DNA of 64,000 nucleotides from Paenibacillus_G sp049942825. Its GTDB lineage: Bacteria; Bacillota; Bacilli; Paenibacillales; NBRC-103111. Shown here in pieces: positions 17,349 to 27,800 of the stretch. How positions within the stretch are numbered: the first letter of the stretch is position 1; each line of letters starts with the position of its first letter. Made by a program: the position numbers and the translations under genes. The notes below the pieces were generated by a model, which was given only the letters and a program-made list of their open reading frames with translations, made no database searches and had not been told where the DNA came from. The stretch is taken from assembly GCF_049942825.1 (NCBI RefSeq), contig NZ_CP187970.1, positions 6,448,001-6,512,000 of the forward strand. The letters run 5' to 3'.

Positions 17349-18398
17349 TTATTTCGCTACAAGCTTCCACTGCTGAGCACCGGTACTATTATCGGTCCAT
17401 ATCCATACAGGCGTCTCATCCGCTGTACCGCCACCATTTACATCCAATGCCTTCCCGTTGCCGGCATTGATCAGCTTATAAATCCCTTTGCCCACGTCTA
17501 CGATCCTCCATTGCTGCGCGTGGGTTCCGTTATCCGTGTGAATCTGAACTTTTGTTCCGTTTTCAACACCGGCGCCATTCACGTCCAATGCCTTATTACT
17601 TTCTACATTCATTAATTTATAAGTCCCATTTGCATTTAAAGTAATCCGCCATGCTTGGGCATTGGTGTTGTTATCCATATAGATCTGCAGCGGAGTACCG
17701 TCCGTGGTTCCTCCACTTTTCACATCCAGAGCCTTCTGACTGTTTACGTTGATCAATTTATATACCTTGGATGTATCGATTGCTTTCTTTACTAACTTCC
17801 ACTTTTGCGCAGTGGTTCCATTATCATCCCAGATCTGTACCGGCGTCCCGTCAGCCGTCGTACCGTTCTTAATATCCAGCACCTTATTGCTCAAGGTATT
17901 AATCAGCTTGAGAGTGCCATCAGCATTCTCAAGCCAGCGCCAGCGTTGGGCCAGTGTACCATTATCCGTGAAGAGCTGAACTCTTGTCCCGCTATCTACC
18001 ACTCCCCCAGCAACATCCAATGCTTTACCACTATTTTTGTTAATCAGTTTATAGGCACCATCTGACATCTTGCATACGAACCAGCTTTGCGCCGCGGTTC
18101 CTTTATCTTCGCCGATTTGTATAGCAGCGCCATTCTGATTAAACGCTCCTTGAACCTCCAGCACCTTACCACTGCCCGGATTGATAATCTTGTAGTCCGA
18201 CTCTTCACAAAACAGCTCGCGTGTCGTCAAGAGATTACCATTGTTGTCATATTGATAATTCCTAAATTGTCCTTTTCCCCGATCCACGATCGTCAACCGT
18301 CCAGTGCTGTCATAATGGTACACTGCCGCCTGAACCGTATTGGTCAAGAGAAAGCAGAAAATCAGCAGAGTGGACAACATACTCACAAGTTTTTTCAT
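17349..18398 (-). CDS. Secreted two-YD-repeat protein with two ricin-type beta-trefoil lectin domains
   Basis: Secreted protein of 349 residues, last gene of the YD-stub array. After a signal peptide (end near VQA, residue 24) come exactly two YD repeats: YHYDSTGRL and, about 18 residues later, YQYDNNGNLL. The rest is two ricin-B-type trefoils with six QxW-like motifs (AQSW, AQRW, AQKW, AQAW, AQQW, AQQW) and KALDV/NG repeats, which normally bind galactose-type sugars. The start ATG 18398 follows AAAGGA; a longer frame to 18476 lacks a site. No catalytic domain is present, so the role is binding. The YD pair matches those of six other secreted proteins nearby and suggests docking to the RHS protein at 24857-30043, which is inference. 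Confidence 0.85.
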   Translation of the reverse strand: MKKLVSMLSTLLIFCFLLTNTVQAAVYHYDSTGRLTIVDRGKGQFRNYQYDNNGNLLTTRELFCEESDYKIINPGSGKVLEVQGAFNQNGAAIQIGEDKGTAAQSWFVCKMSDGAYKLINKNSGKALDVAGGVVDSGTRVQLFTDNGTLAQRWRWLENADGTLKLINTLSNKVLDIKNGTTADGTPVQIWDDNGTTAQKWKLVKKAIDTSKVYKLINVNSQKALDVKSGGTTDGTPLQIYMDNNTNAQAWRITLNANGTYKLMNVESNKALDVNGAGVENGTKVQIHTDNGTHAQQWRIVDVGKGIYKLINAGNGKALDVNGGGTADETPVWIWTDNSTGAQQWKLVAK

Positions 18399-18448
18399 AA
18401 TGAAAGTTCCTTTCATTAGGTAATAAGACCATCTGATCTCGAACCAAA

Positions 18449-20059
18449 TTACTGATACAAGATGGAAGGATCCCATGCCGTAGCGTCATAGCCCATGTTT
18501 CCGTTTTGATTGAGTATGAAATAAATGGAATCCCCCGCTGTTACTTTTATATTATTCAGATGAATAGCAATTCCTATAGAATCGGTCCCCTGTATGCTTT
18601 GCCATCCCGATGCAGGCCAGATTTGAGTGCTATTCTGCATAATTCTTATCCTAACCCCGTCACCTTGAAGATTCACCGGATGTTTGGCTGCAGTACCCGC
18701 TATTCTAATGGTGCCAGTTTGAGGAGCAACCCATTTCAGTACAGTGTCATTTCCATCAGGATGCATCCAGTCTTTCGTGATAAGATCCCAACTGTTTTTC
18801 CCTTCCCATCTCGATAAAACCGGATTCCACTTCATACTCTCGTAACTGGTACCATTCCAAATTTGATAGTACCAGTTGTTTCTTCCTTGTTCCGCACCAT
18901 AGGCCGAGGATGCTTTTTCAACGTAGGTAATTGCAGGGTCCCATCTGGTAGCATCATACCCATTGTTACCATTCTGGTTGAGGATAAAATAAATTGCATC
19001 CCCAGTCGCTACATTCAAGTTCAAATGATTTGCTACCCCAGCAGCATCGTTGCCTTCTATGCTTTGCCATCCAGAGGCCGGCCAGATTTGTGTGGTGTTC
19101 TTCATGATCTTCACCCTTATTCCATCGCCTTGGAGATTCGTAGGGTGCTTGGCTACTGTACCGCTAATCCGAATAGATCCCATTTGAGGAGCAACCCATT
19201 TAAGCACAGCATCGTTACCATCAGGGTGCATCCAACGATTGGTAATCAAATCCCAGCTATTCTTTCCTCTCCATCCCGATAAGTTGGGATCCCAGGTCAT
19301 GTTCTCATAACTGGTACCATTCCATATTTGATAGTACCAGTTGTTTCTTCCTTGTTCAGGTCCAAAAGCCGAAGATGCTTTTTTTATGTAACTGATCGAA
19401 GGATTCCATCTTGTCGCGTCATATCCGTTGTTGCCATTTTGATTGAGTATGAAATAAATCGAATCTCCAGTTACTACATTTACATTTAAATTAAGGTCGA
19501 AACCGGTAGCATCATTGCCTTCAATCGTTTTCCATCCAGATGCAGGCCATATTTGAGATTGGTTTTTCATAATCTTAACGCGGACGCCGTCCCCTTGGAG
19601 ATTCGTGAGATGTTTAGATACGATACCTGCTATTCTAATTGAACCTGTCTGAGGAGCAACCCACTTGAGAACCGCATCATTACCGTCAGGGTGCATCCAG
19701 TCTTTCGTGATAAGATCCCAGCTGTTTTTCCCTTCCCATCTATATAAAACCGGATCCCACGTCATATTCTCATAGTTGGTACCATTCCATATTTGATAAA
19801 ACCAGTTGTCCTTCCCCTGTTGGTCCCCATATGCTGAAGACAATGGATAAGATGGTTCGCCATATGATTTAAATGTAAGATTGCCATTCTGATCATAGAC
19901 ATACTTAATGGATTCATCTGGCGAAATATCCACTTGTATTAGTCTGCCATTATCATCAAAATGGTACTTACTCATTGCATAGCCTGTTCTTGAGGTTGAC
20001 AGGAAGATTAATAGAACGCTAAGAACATAACAGATCTTTCGAATACAACTTACGGTCAC
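18449..20059 (-). CDS. Secreted two-YD-repeat protein with three copies of an unnamed beta-rich module
   Basis: Secreted protein of 536 residues. It has a signal peptide (end near GYA), two YD repeats (YHFDDNGRLIQV; YVYDQNGNLTF), then three tandem modules of about 150 residues. Each module starts with SAYG-Q-(G)-NWYYQIWNGT, passes through GKNSWDLIT, WMHPDGNDAVLKWVAPQTG and GDGVRVKIMKN, and ends with FILNQNGNNGYDATRWDP. The copies are very similar, which indicates recent duplication. I do not recognise a named family; the layout resembles carbohydrate-binding beta-sandwiches. GTG 20059 follows AGGAGG with 8-nt spacing; a GTG at 20068 would overlap that site. It lies 26 nt downstream of the preceding array gene. 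Confidence 0.8.
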   Translation of the reverse strand: MTVSCIRKICYVLSVLLIFLSTSRTGYAMSKYHFDDNGRLIQVDISPDESIKYVYDQNGNLTFKSYGEPSYPLSSAYGDQQGKDNWFYQIWNGTNYENMTWDPVLYRWEGKNSWDLITKDWMHPDGNDAVLKWVAPQTGSIRIAGIVSKHLTNLQGDGVRVKIMKNQSQIWPASGWKTIEGNDATGFDLNLNVNVVTGDSIYFILNQNGNNGYDATRWNPSISYIKKASSAFGPEQGRNNWYYQIWNGTSYENMTWDPNLSGWRGKNSWDLITNRWMHPDGNDAVLKWVAPQMGSIRISGTVAKHPTNLQGDGIRVKIMKNTTQIWPASGWQSIEGNDAAGVANHLNLNVATGDAIYFILNQNGNNGYDATRWDPAITYVEKASSAYGAEQGRNNWYYQIWNGTSYESMKWNPVLSRWEGKNSWDLITKDWMHPDGNDTVLKWVAPQTGTIRIAGTAAKHPVNLQGDGVRIRIMQNSTQIWPASGWQSIQGTDSIGIAIHLNNIKVTAGDSIYFILNQNGNMGYDATAWDPSILYQ

Positions 20060-20085
20060 TCCAAACACCTCCTAATGCTAACTCG

Positions 20086-22740
20086 TTAATACCACAACCT
20101 CAAATCATCAACAAGAAAAGTCCCACTGCCGTTAGAACCGGTGGATCTTACAAAAGCATACACCCTTGCAAAAGCTGCATTGGCAGGTACCGTCCCACTA
20201 TTACTAATCGTCACGTAAGCCCCGTTGGTTGTACTAGCTGTTTCTGCTACTACAGAAGAGTTTGTAAACTGTCCATCATAGGTCAGGAAATCAACGTAAA
20301 TCTGAACTTTTGCATTCTGTAAGCTTTCCACATTCAATTTACCGCTTATGTTTATCTTGCTGTTTGGGATAACAGCCGTATCTTGAACAATACCCGAGTA
20401 CTGCCAGGTACTCAATCCGGCAGCCGTAGCCTTTTGGACTTTGTTCTCCGGGGTCAACTGGACTAATCGGTATTGAGCCCCTGGTGCATCTGCTCTTCTC
20501 CAAGAGTCCGCCACGGCAGGATCGGTTGTACTTAATTCGAACTTGGAATTGGACAGAAGGTTCAGTTGTTCCTCGTACCGTAGTTCAAGCACATCCACAA
20601 AGATAACACCTGCTCCACCTACTCCAGTAGACCTTATCATCGCGTACACACGGGCAAAAGCCGCATTAGCAGGCACGGTTCCGGTACCCGCTACCGTGAT
20701 ATAACCTCCATTGGTAGCCTTCGCATACTCCGAGATGATGGGAGGAGCGTACGTATACTGTCCATCCGCTGTCATAAAATCAACATACAGTTGGAACTTC
20801 GCATCCTGCAAGCCTTCGACCTTCACTTGACTGCTGATACTCAGTTTTTTATTTGGGGCTACTGCAACATCTTGAGCAATGCCTGAATAATGTCCTGCGT
20901 TAAGCCCCGAGGCGGCTATCTTTTGAAGCCTGTCCCCAGCAGCGGCATTGGCATTGGAGTTCTCGTAAACCGTACCCGGTGCCTCTGCTCTTGCCCAGCT
21001 ATCCGCTGCATTGTTCTTCGTGTACGCTTCAAACCCGGGATTAGAAAGCATATTATCATTTCCGTAATTCAACTCAAGAGCATCGATACGCACGACACCA
21101 GTCCCGTTTGTTCCTGTAGATCTAATCATCGCATATACTCTGGCAAACGCGGCGTTAGACGGGACTACCCCGGTAGCCGAGATTGTTACATAGCCTCCAC
21201 CGGTTGTATTGCTATACTCAGCAATAAGTGGAGCAACGTAGGTATACTGTCCACTACTGGTAAGATAATCAACGTACAGCTGGACCTTCGCACTTTGAAT
21301 GCTTTCAATATTGACGCGACCTTTTACTTGGACAGAGCAATTAGGAAGGATACCTATTTCCTGAGCAATGCCTGTATACTGTCCGCTGTTCAGGGAAGAA
21401 GCGACGATCTTTTGAACCCGGCGTCCATTCGCCGTATTGGGCTGCTCTATGCGGTATTCAGAGACCAGGGGTTGAGACGACTCCCCTCTCCACAGATCGG
21501 CAATATTGTTACTGCCTGTGTAGCTCTCGAATCCAGCGTTAGCCAAGAGATTAGGCTCGCCATATTGTAGATCCACAGCATCAATATAGATGGTCCCCCC
21601 TCCACCGCTGCCCAGAGATCTTATGAAGGCATACACCCTTGCAAAAGACGCATTGGAAGGAACTACCCCATTGCTGCTTATTGTGATATAACCGCCCCCT
21701 GTTGTGTGTTCATATTCTGCTGCGACAGTTGGAGCATTCGTGTACTGTCCATCTACGGTCATAAAGTCAACATAGAGTTGGACCTTGGCATTTTGTAAAC
21801 TCTCCACATTTACACGTCCACTAATCTGGATCGGTCTGTTGGGGATCACGGCGACGTCTTGCATGACTCCAGAATACTGCCAATTGGTCATCCCCGTTGC
21901 TGCAATCCTCTGCACCATTCCCCCATTGGCAATACTGGTTTCCGTGAGCTTATAATTCGTGTTAGGCGCCGCGGCTTTGGACCAACTGTAAGCCACATCC
22001 CTGCCTTTATCTGTAGTCTCGAATCCTCCGTTGGAGATCAGATTGGCACCTCCATACCGCAAATCCGTATCATCGATATAGACTGTGCCTCCTCCGCTGT
22101 CACCCGTAGATCTCAAAAAAGCATAGACCCTGGCAATAGCAGCATTGGTCGGCACCGCACCACTGCCGGCTATAGTTATATAGCCCCCATTGGTTAACTT
22201 ATCATACTCCGCAATAATCGAAGAGTTAGTGTACTGTCCGGTTGAGGTTAAGAAATCAACATAAAGTTGAACCTTTGCCCCTTGAAGAGCTTCAATCTTA
22301 ACTCGACCTGATACATTCATCGAATTGCCAGGTACAACAGACACATCCTGCATAATTCCGGAATATTGCGACTGAGTCATTCCCGATACACTGACCTTTT
22401 GAGCTTTAGTACCGTTAGAAGGCTCTGAACTTTGAACCAGTTCGTATAACGTACCTGGTGCAGCAGCTTTCGTCCAGCGGTCAGCCACAGCAGCACTGGC
22501 TTCGGCAGCTTGTTCGAAATGACCATTGAGCAGCAGATTCTCGTCTTTCTTCTTCCGAGTCAGGTTACCGTTAGGATCATACTCATACCTTATGCTCTCC
22601 AGTTCCCCTTTTACTGTCTCCAAGCGGCCGTTACTATCATAGAAATAATTGCTATTGGTAGCATAGACAGCAGGGCTCACCAATGAACCCAGGATGAGCA
22701 ATATAAGAAACATAGTCAGACTGCGTCGACGATTACCCAT
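20086..22740 (-). CDS. Secreted two-YD-repeat protein with five CBM-like modules
   Basis: Secreted protein of 884 residues: signal peptide (end near VYA, about residue 27), two YD repeats (YFYDSNGRLETV; YEYDPNGNLTRK), then five tandem modules of about 165 residues. Each starts with NLL-N-GFE and contains an SGRVNVESLQNAKVQLYVDF-like strand, a YTNAP-like segment, GGYITIS, and an ends-with-ARVYAFIRSTG block, then a (V)YIDD/VLELRY tail. The NLLxNxGFE start and jelly-roll pattern fit CBM4/9/22-like carbohydrate binding. ATG 22740 follows AAGGAG with 9-nt spacing. Module identity is highest between neighbours, which points to repeat expansion. It lies 18 nt after the FG-GAP gene upstream. Confidence 0.83.
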   Translation of the reverse strand: MGNRRRSLTMFLILLILGSLVSPAVYATNSNYFYDSNGRLETVKGELESIRYEYDPNGNLTRKKKDENLLLNGHFEQAAEASAAVADRWTKAAAPGTLYELVQSSEPSNGTKAQKVSVSGMTQSQYSGIMQDVSVVPGNSMNVSGRVKIEALQGAKVQLYVDFLTSTGQYTNSSIIAEYDKLTNGGYITIAGSGAVPTNAAIARVYAFLRSTGDSGGGTVYIDDTDLRYGGANLISNGGFETTDKGRDVAYSWSKAAAPNTNYKLTETSIANGGMVQRIAATGMTNWQYSGVMQDVAVIPNRPIQISGRVNVESLQNAKVQLYVDFMTVDGQYTNAPTVAAEYEHTTGGGYITISSNGVVPSNASFARVYAFIRSLGSGGGGTIYIDAVDLQYGEPNLLANAGFESYTGSNNIADLWRGESSQPLVSEYRIEQPNTANGRRVQKIVASSLNSGQYTGIAQEIGILPNCSVQVKGRVNIESIQSAKVQLYVDYLTSSGQYTYVAPLIAEYSNTTGGGYVTISATGVVPSNAAFARVYAMIRSTGTNGTGVVRIDALELNYGNDNMLSNPGFEAYTKNNAADSWARAEAPGTVYENSNANAAAGDRLQKIAASGLNAGHYSGIAQDVAVAPNKKLSISSQVKVEGLQDAKFQLYVDFMTADGQYTYAPPIISEYAKATNGGYITVAGTGTVPANAAFARVYAMIRSTGVGGAGVIFVDVLELRYEEQLNLLSNSKFELSTTDPAVADSWRRADAPGAQYRLVQLTPENKVQKATAAGLSTWQYSGIVQDTAVIPNSKINISGKLNVESLQNAKVQIYVDFLTYDGQFTNSSVVAETASTTNGAYVTISNSGTVPANAAFARVYAFVRSTGSNGSGTFLVDDLRLWY

Positions 22741-22758
22741 TCTTTTGGACTCCTTTAT

Positions 22759-23805
22759 CTAGTTATATCTCGAGTAGGCCAGGAACCGCTCTCCGCTCGA
22801 TAGCGCCACCCACCATTCGTTGTAAAAATACACGATGGCATCCACCTTGCCGTCTCCGTTCACGTCTGCTAAAGCCTGTGCCTGCGAGCCGACACCATGA
22901 CCGTTCATCCATCTGCTGTATGCCTCAAAGCGATTGCCTAAGGAGAGAGAGACCCACCATTCCCCATTATAGTAGACGATGGCATCTGCCTTACTGTCTC
23001 CATTCACATCACCAAGCAGCTGTCTCTCGGAACCAACGCCATGCCCTTCCATCCACTTCGTATAACTACCAAAGACAGTTCCGGTAGACAATGCCACCCA
23101 CCATTCACCGGAATAATAGATGATCGCATCCTGCTTACCATCTCCATTCACATCCGCAAGGAGTTGATTGGTGGAACCTACGCCGAATCCATTCATCCAC
23201 CGGGTATAGGCTTGGAAGGAGGTTCCGTTAGATAAGGAAACCCACCATTCTCCGTTGAAATAGACAACCGCATCCTGTTTCTTATCGCCATTGACGTCAC
23301 CAAGCAGCTGGCTTTCGGAGCCTACTCCATGACCCGCAACCCACTTGGATGGAGCGGCAAAAGAGGTACCATTAGATAGCGAGACCCACCACTCTCCGTT
23401 CTTGTAAGAAACAGCGTCGTCCTTACCATCACCATTAACATCACCGAGCATTTGATTAAGCCACGGACCTCCAGTGGCCCCCATAAATCTGGACATCGGA
23501 TTAAACGCAGTACCGGTCGATAAGCCAACGGACCAAGCACCGTTCATAACCTGCACTGCATCCATTCGCTTATCCCCATTGACATCACCGAGAAAGCTTC
23601 GGATAAGATCTCGTTTCAGCATGTTGCCGTTCTTATCATATTGGTAGGATACGATTTGTTGGTTCGGTGTAACATAATACGATAACCGGCCGGACGGATC
23701 ATATTTGTACGTCGTCGATCCATAGGCATGAACGTATTCGAACATAGCGGCATTTACTAGAATATTGATCACTAGCAGCCAAATTAGCTTTTTACCAAGC
23801 CTCAT
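22759..23805 (-). CDS. Secreted two-YD-repeat protein with six FG-GAP/VCBS repeats
   Basis: Secreted protein of 348 residues. A signal peptide (end near VHA, residue 27) is followed by two YD repeats (YKYDPSGRLSYY; YQYDKNGNMLKR) and six repeats of about 46 residues with the calcium-binding core L(G/A)DVNGD-(K/G)-xDA followed by GEWWVSLSNGTSF. This is the integrin-like FG-GAP/VCBS beta-propeller repeat. A full propeller usually needs seven blades, so six may be completed by the YD segment or by a partner. ATG 23805 follows GGGGGTG. The repeats are nearly identical in DNA, so copy number may vary between strains. Confidence 0.85.
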   Translation of the reverse strand: MRLGKKLIWLLVINILVNAAMFEYVHAYGSTTYKYDPSGRLSYYVTPNQQIVSYQYDKNGNMLKRDLIRSFLGDVNGDKRMDAVQVMNGAWSVGLSTGTAFNPMSRFMGATGGPWLNQMLGDVNGDGKDDAVSYKNGEWWVSLSNGTSFAAPSKWVAGHGVGSESQLLGDVNGDKKQDAVVYFNGEWWVSLSNGTSFQAYTRWMNGFGVGSTNQLLADVNGDGKQDAIIYYSGEWWVALSTGTVFGSYTKWMEGHGVGSERQLLGDVNGDSKADAIVYYNGEWWVSLSLGNRFEAYSRWMNGHGVGSQAQALADVNGDGKVDAIVYFYNEWWVALSSGERFLAYSRYN

Positions 23806-23979
23806 GATGCACCCCCATTAGCTTGCTATGTTTATCGTGGGCACAATAAGAAGCGCCGCGGCAAGTACGGTGTACAAGAAAGTACATCCGGACAAGCGCT
23901 GCGGCGCACCAATTGGACCGATTATGGAGTGACTTCTACAATCACTCCGCCGTTATTACCAGAACTTCTTTCATAAAAG
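23806..23979 (-). other. Intergenic gap with two hairpins and a short orphan reading frame
   Basis: It holds a long imperfect hairpin (GCGCCGC/GCGGCGC arms, 23853-23907) and a short one (GGAGTGA/TCACTCC, 23925-23947), neither followed by a T run on the minus strand. A minus-strand frame at 23922-23993 reads DFYERSSGNNGGVIVEVTP before a stop. It has no start codon of its own and looks like the tip of a lost coding sequence. Confidence 0.4.
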
Positions 23980-24870
23980 TCAATTTTTCTCGATTACTGT
24001 TGTAGTACTGCCATACAGTCTTTTTACATCTACAAAATCGCTCATTTTATGAGTATAGTGTTTTTTATTATCAAAACCCACATATTCAATACCTTCACAA
24101 TAAGAAAGGTTTCCATCAACTACGTTTGTTTTTAAAAATACTAAAAATCGCAAATTCGGAAGATGCGGAACAAAATCAAGCGAAGGTATTTCTCCACAAT
24201 TTATAATCGACAACCTTTCTAAGCTTTTCAGTTCTTTTATTACTTCAAAACTTTTTATATTCTTGCAAGATTCAATTTTTAATTCCTTCAACGTTGCAGA
24301 GTTTTTCCGTAAATCATCAATATTTGATAACTTACTGATGCTGTTAAGCTCTAGCCTAGATAAAGCTTTTAAGTTTTCGCATCCTTTAAGCGTTGTAATT
24401 ACGGATTGGATAAGTGTCAGTTCTCTCAAATATGAAAGTTGAGAAAACTCCCCAAGATCCCCAGTATTAGGTTTGTACTTCCAAAAACTAATATGGTTTA
24501 GAAGACTACAACGATTAAACTCTGTTATATTTTTGTCTAAATCAAGTAAAAGAACCTCCAATTTGGGGAATATCGATAAACTCATTTTCCCTTTTGGTTC
24601 TTGCAAGCGTAAAGTTTTCAAATTGTTCAGATAAGTAAAGCCACTGTAATCAGTGATGTAAGAAGACGAAAGATTTACTTTCTCAATTAGATTACATTTA
24701 GAAAAAAAATCAACATTATCAAGCGTGTAGTATGGATTCATTAAATAAACAGCAGTAATTTTTTTTTCATTGATATAATCGATGCAATCGTCTAGTTTGC
24801 TGCCTTCAACAACTATATAATTATCCGTTCCGTTTAAAAACTTAAACCCGTCTCGGTCAATAACCGCCAT
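23980..24870 (-). CDS. Leucine-rich-repeat protein, probable immunity protein of the RHS toxin
   Basis: Cytoplasmic protein of 296 residues without a signal peptide. It contains about eight irregular leucine-rich repeats (LNNLKTLRLQE; LSYLRELTLIQS; LKALSRLELNS; LKSLERLSIINC; LPNLRFLVFLK). ATG 24870 has GGAGG 7 nt upstream and lies inside the last codons of the toxin gene, giving a 14-nt overlap. A gene so coupled to the end of an RHS toxin is expected to neutralise it. The longer frame to 24960 would overlap the toxin gene far more and has no better site. It is strikingly AT-rich compared with the backbone, typical of toxin/immunity tips that move horizontally. The LRR fold is clear; immunity is inferred from position. 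Confidence 0.75.
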   Translation of the reverse strand: MAVIDRDGFKFLNGTDNYIVVEGSKLDDCIDYINEKKITAVYLMNPYYTLDNVDFFSKCNLIEKVNLSSSYITDYSGFTYLNNLKTLRLQEPKGKMSLSIFPKLEVLLLDLDKNITEFNRCSLLNHISFWKYKPNTGDLGEFSQLSYLRELTLIQSVITTLKGCENLKALSRLELNSISKLSNIDDLRKNSATLKELKIESCKNIKSFEVIKELKSLERLSIINCGEIPSLDFVPHLPNLRFLVFLKTNVVDGNLSYCEGIEYVGFDNKKHYTHKMSDFVDVKRLYGSTTTVIEKN

Positions 24871-27800
24871 TTTGTTGCCTCCTTCTCTCTTCTTCTTCGA
24901 GTATTTTCTTACCTGGGCTATTAATTCGGTTATAGTTCCCTTTGCCTGGACCTCCGTCATCCCTTATTCTTCTCGCTTCCTCCATAAGTGCTTCCCTTAC
25001 GTTAGCTGCAGGGGTAAATACCTTTGTGATAACTGGGTCATTATTAGCTAAAGAGCGTTCTTTTGCAGATTGGTCCATTCTTGAAATCGGACCTTTTCCG
25101 TGATAAACAGTCCCGCTTTGGAACGTAATTGTATAAGTCCCTACCTGACAATTATGAACCCATATCCCGAGATTTGACACAAAGTAGGAGTTAAAGTCTT
25201 TTACCTCAAAATTATAAACAGTAGCTTCTCTTGGTTCTTTTTCGATTTTATCTATTGATATTTTACGTCCATCACTTGTTACTAGCAAGTCATTTACTTT
25301 TAGGTCTTTAACTAATGTCCAGCCCTTATCATCCAACCAGAACGGATGCTCACCTGTTACCTCTATAACCTCTCCGCCAATATGCAGATAAAAGATTTCA
25401 TCAGCCTGTTTCTGAAATAAGCTTACAACTTCCTTATACGCCATCTCTCCTGTTTTATCGTCTTTTGCTAAAACTTTATCCCCAACATTTATTTCTTCTA
25501 TCGGCTTTTCACCATCAGAGGTCAATACCTTTGTCCCAGCCGTAAAGCAGTTACATTCAAATTGAACAGGTCCTGATTCTAACTGCACTACTGCGTAAGA
25601 AGTTACTTCACCGTCCAAATATAAATCTATATTGAGGTAGCCATCACCCGAAGCAGTGATTGAAGTCGTTCCACCCTGACAACCGCCATCTAAATAACTA
25701 CATCCATCATTTCTTAAAGCAAGACCCTGTATTTCCATTACCGATCTCATACTACTATCAGCTACTGCATAGGTCGTTTTCAACAACTCTAGATTATATT
25801 GTTGCATGCCATTCAACAATCCATCATACCCAGAGTATTGATTTATCGAGAAGGAATTGAAGAAGTAGTTAACAGCCCCTGTGTACCAGCTACTCTGAGC
25901 CAGCTCACTCAGTCTTCCTGCGCTTGGTAATTCGTAGTCGTGGCCACTGGGATCAATAAATCGCAAGGGATTGTTCGCAGTGTAAGAATATAAATTCAAT
26001 GTCAACGGATTTGTTATATCACCCTCGTAGCTATCCTCACTAATAAACCTACCCACACTCGGGTCATACCAACGAGCCCTCAGGTACTGTAGCTTGGCAT
26101 CATTGTCCCACATCTCACCGCTGTAACGGAAGGGATTCGTAATACTCTCATTTGAAACTAACGGATTTCCCCAAATGTCATACGAGTATTCGTTCAGACG
26201 CGTAGTCCCTGTACTATCTCGAAGCTCCGTTACATCGCCATGTCCATTGTGCAGATAGTACGCGACCATCTGGCCATTATCCATAGCTGCAAGTCCGAGG
26301 CCTCTCAAATACCGAGCCTTAAACTCTACTTCTCCTGCGGCGGATACGGTAGCTTCGGCAATAACCTGGTCACCATTGTAGTAATATCTACTGGTTTCGC
26401 CGTTTTTCGTCCGTTCCCACAGCAAGCCGTCACCGTTGTACTTGTACGAAACCGTTTGGCCATTGGCGGTAAGACTCGTCAAGCGGTTGTGCTGATCGTA
26501 GTTGTAGCCTGTCTCCGCAAACTCCACGTCGCTCTTTTCTTTACTATTGGATGTGGAGATGCGGTTTAACTGGTCATAACTGAAGCTGGCTGTCTGACCA
26601 TCCGTATTAATCGAGGTCTGATTACTGTTTTTGTCGTAAATATAGGTGTAGTTGTGCAGGACAGTTCCCGTAGATGTTTTGTTTATTAGTGTCTTCAACT
26701 GCGGACCTTCGTAAGTGTAATCCGTCGTTACCCCATTACTCTGCTTGATCTGCTTCAACTGGCTATTGGCATAATAGCTGTACTGCGCATAGGGGCTACC
26801 CGTTAAGGTGGAACCAGCAGTTTGTCCCACAGAAGTCATACGGTTCAATGCGTCATAGCTGTAGTATACATTGACATCAAATGGATCTTTGTAGTCCTGC
26901 AGATTCCCGAGAACGTCGTAATTGTATTGAATGGTTCTTCCATCCGGATACGTAATCTTGCTCAATCCGCCAGTTGACGGATCGTATGCATACGAAGTGG
27001 TTCCCGTCATATCGTTCATCGATAAACGTCGGCCGCTCTTATCGTAGGTGTAAGAGACCGTGTCACCTGCTACCACTTGACCATCCGGTGCGAGAATATC
27101 CTGTTTGGCCATCCAGTTACGATTGTTGAACGTGCTTTGATACGTATATCCGTTGCGGTTTTTGAACTTTTCCCGGTTGCCATTGGCGTCGTAGTAATAT
27201 TTCTCTATTTCTCCGCCAGGTGCTGTCAGTTGCATCGCCCGGTTCAATTCGTCCAGCTTCTTAGTTCTTACCTTTCCGTCCGGGTATACAATACTCATCT
27301 GGTTGAAGCTGTCTGCTGAAGCCGAGTAATCGTACTTCGTTACTTCCTGCTTGGCATTGGTTACACTGATCAACCGGCCAATTGTATCGTAATCGAACTT
27401 GGTTTTGTTTGCGAGCGCATCCGTCGCCTCGCGAACTTGTCCCGCATAGTCATAAATCGAAGTAGACAGTACCGTAGTCTCGTCCGTGCTTTGTCCATTA
27501 ACAATCACTTTCTTTGTTTCTTTTTGCTCTGTCACACGTCCTAATTTGTCCAGGATTTCAGTTACTTTGTATCCTGTTGCATCTGTCGTTGTCTTGGTGA
27601 GACCTACATCATTCGTTTCTACCGTTGAATAGGTGCCATCTGGCGCTGTTACTTTGTTCTGGCGACTCCACTGGTCGTATCCGTATGTTGTTCTGTTGCC
27701 CTTGGCGTCTTCTGTCCACGCCAGCCGTCCGTAATCGTCATAACCCATCTTTGCCTTGATCAGCTTCTCATTAAAGCCCGCAAGGATCTTCCAGCCTATC

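Noticed and set aside
20086..22740. Long plus-strand frames across the array genes
   Set aside because: They are mirror frames of the repeated modules, lack ribosome sites and encode low-complexity sequence.
23853..23907. Terminator after the LRR gene
   Set aside because: The GCGCCGC/GCGGCGC hairpin has no T run on the minus strand and a very long loop, so I list it only as a hairpin.
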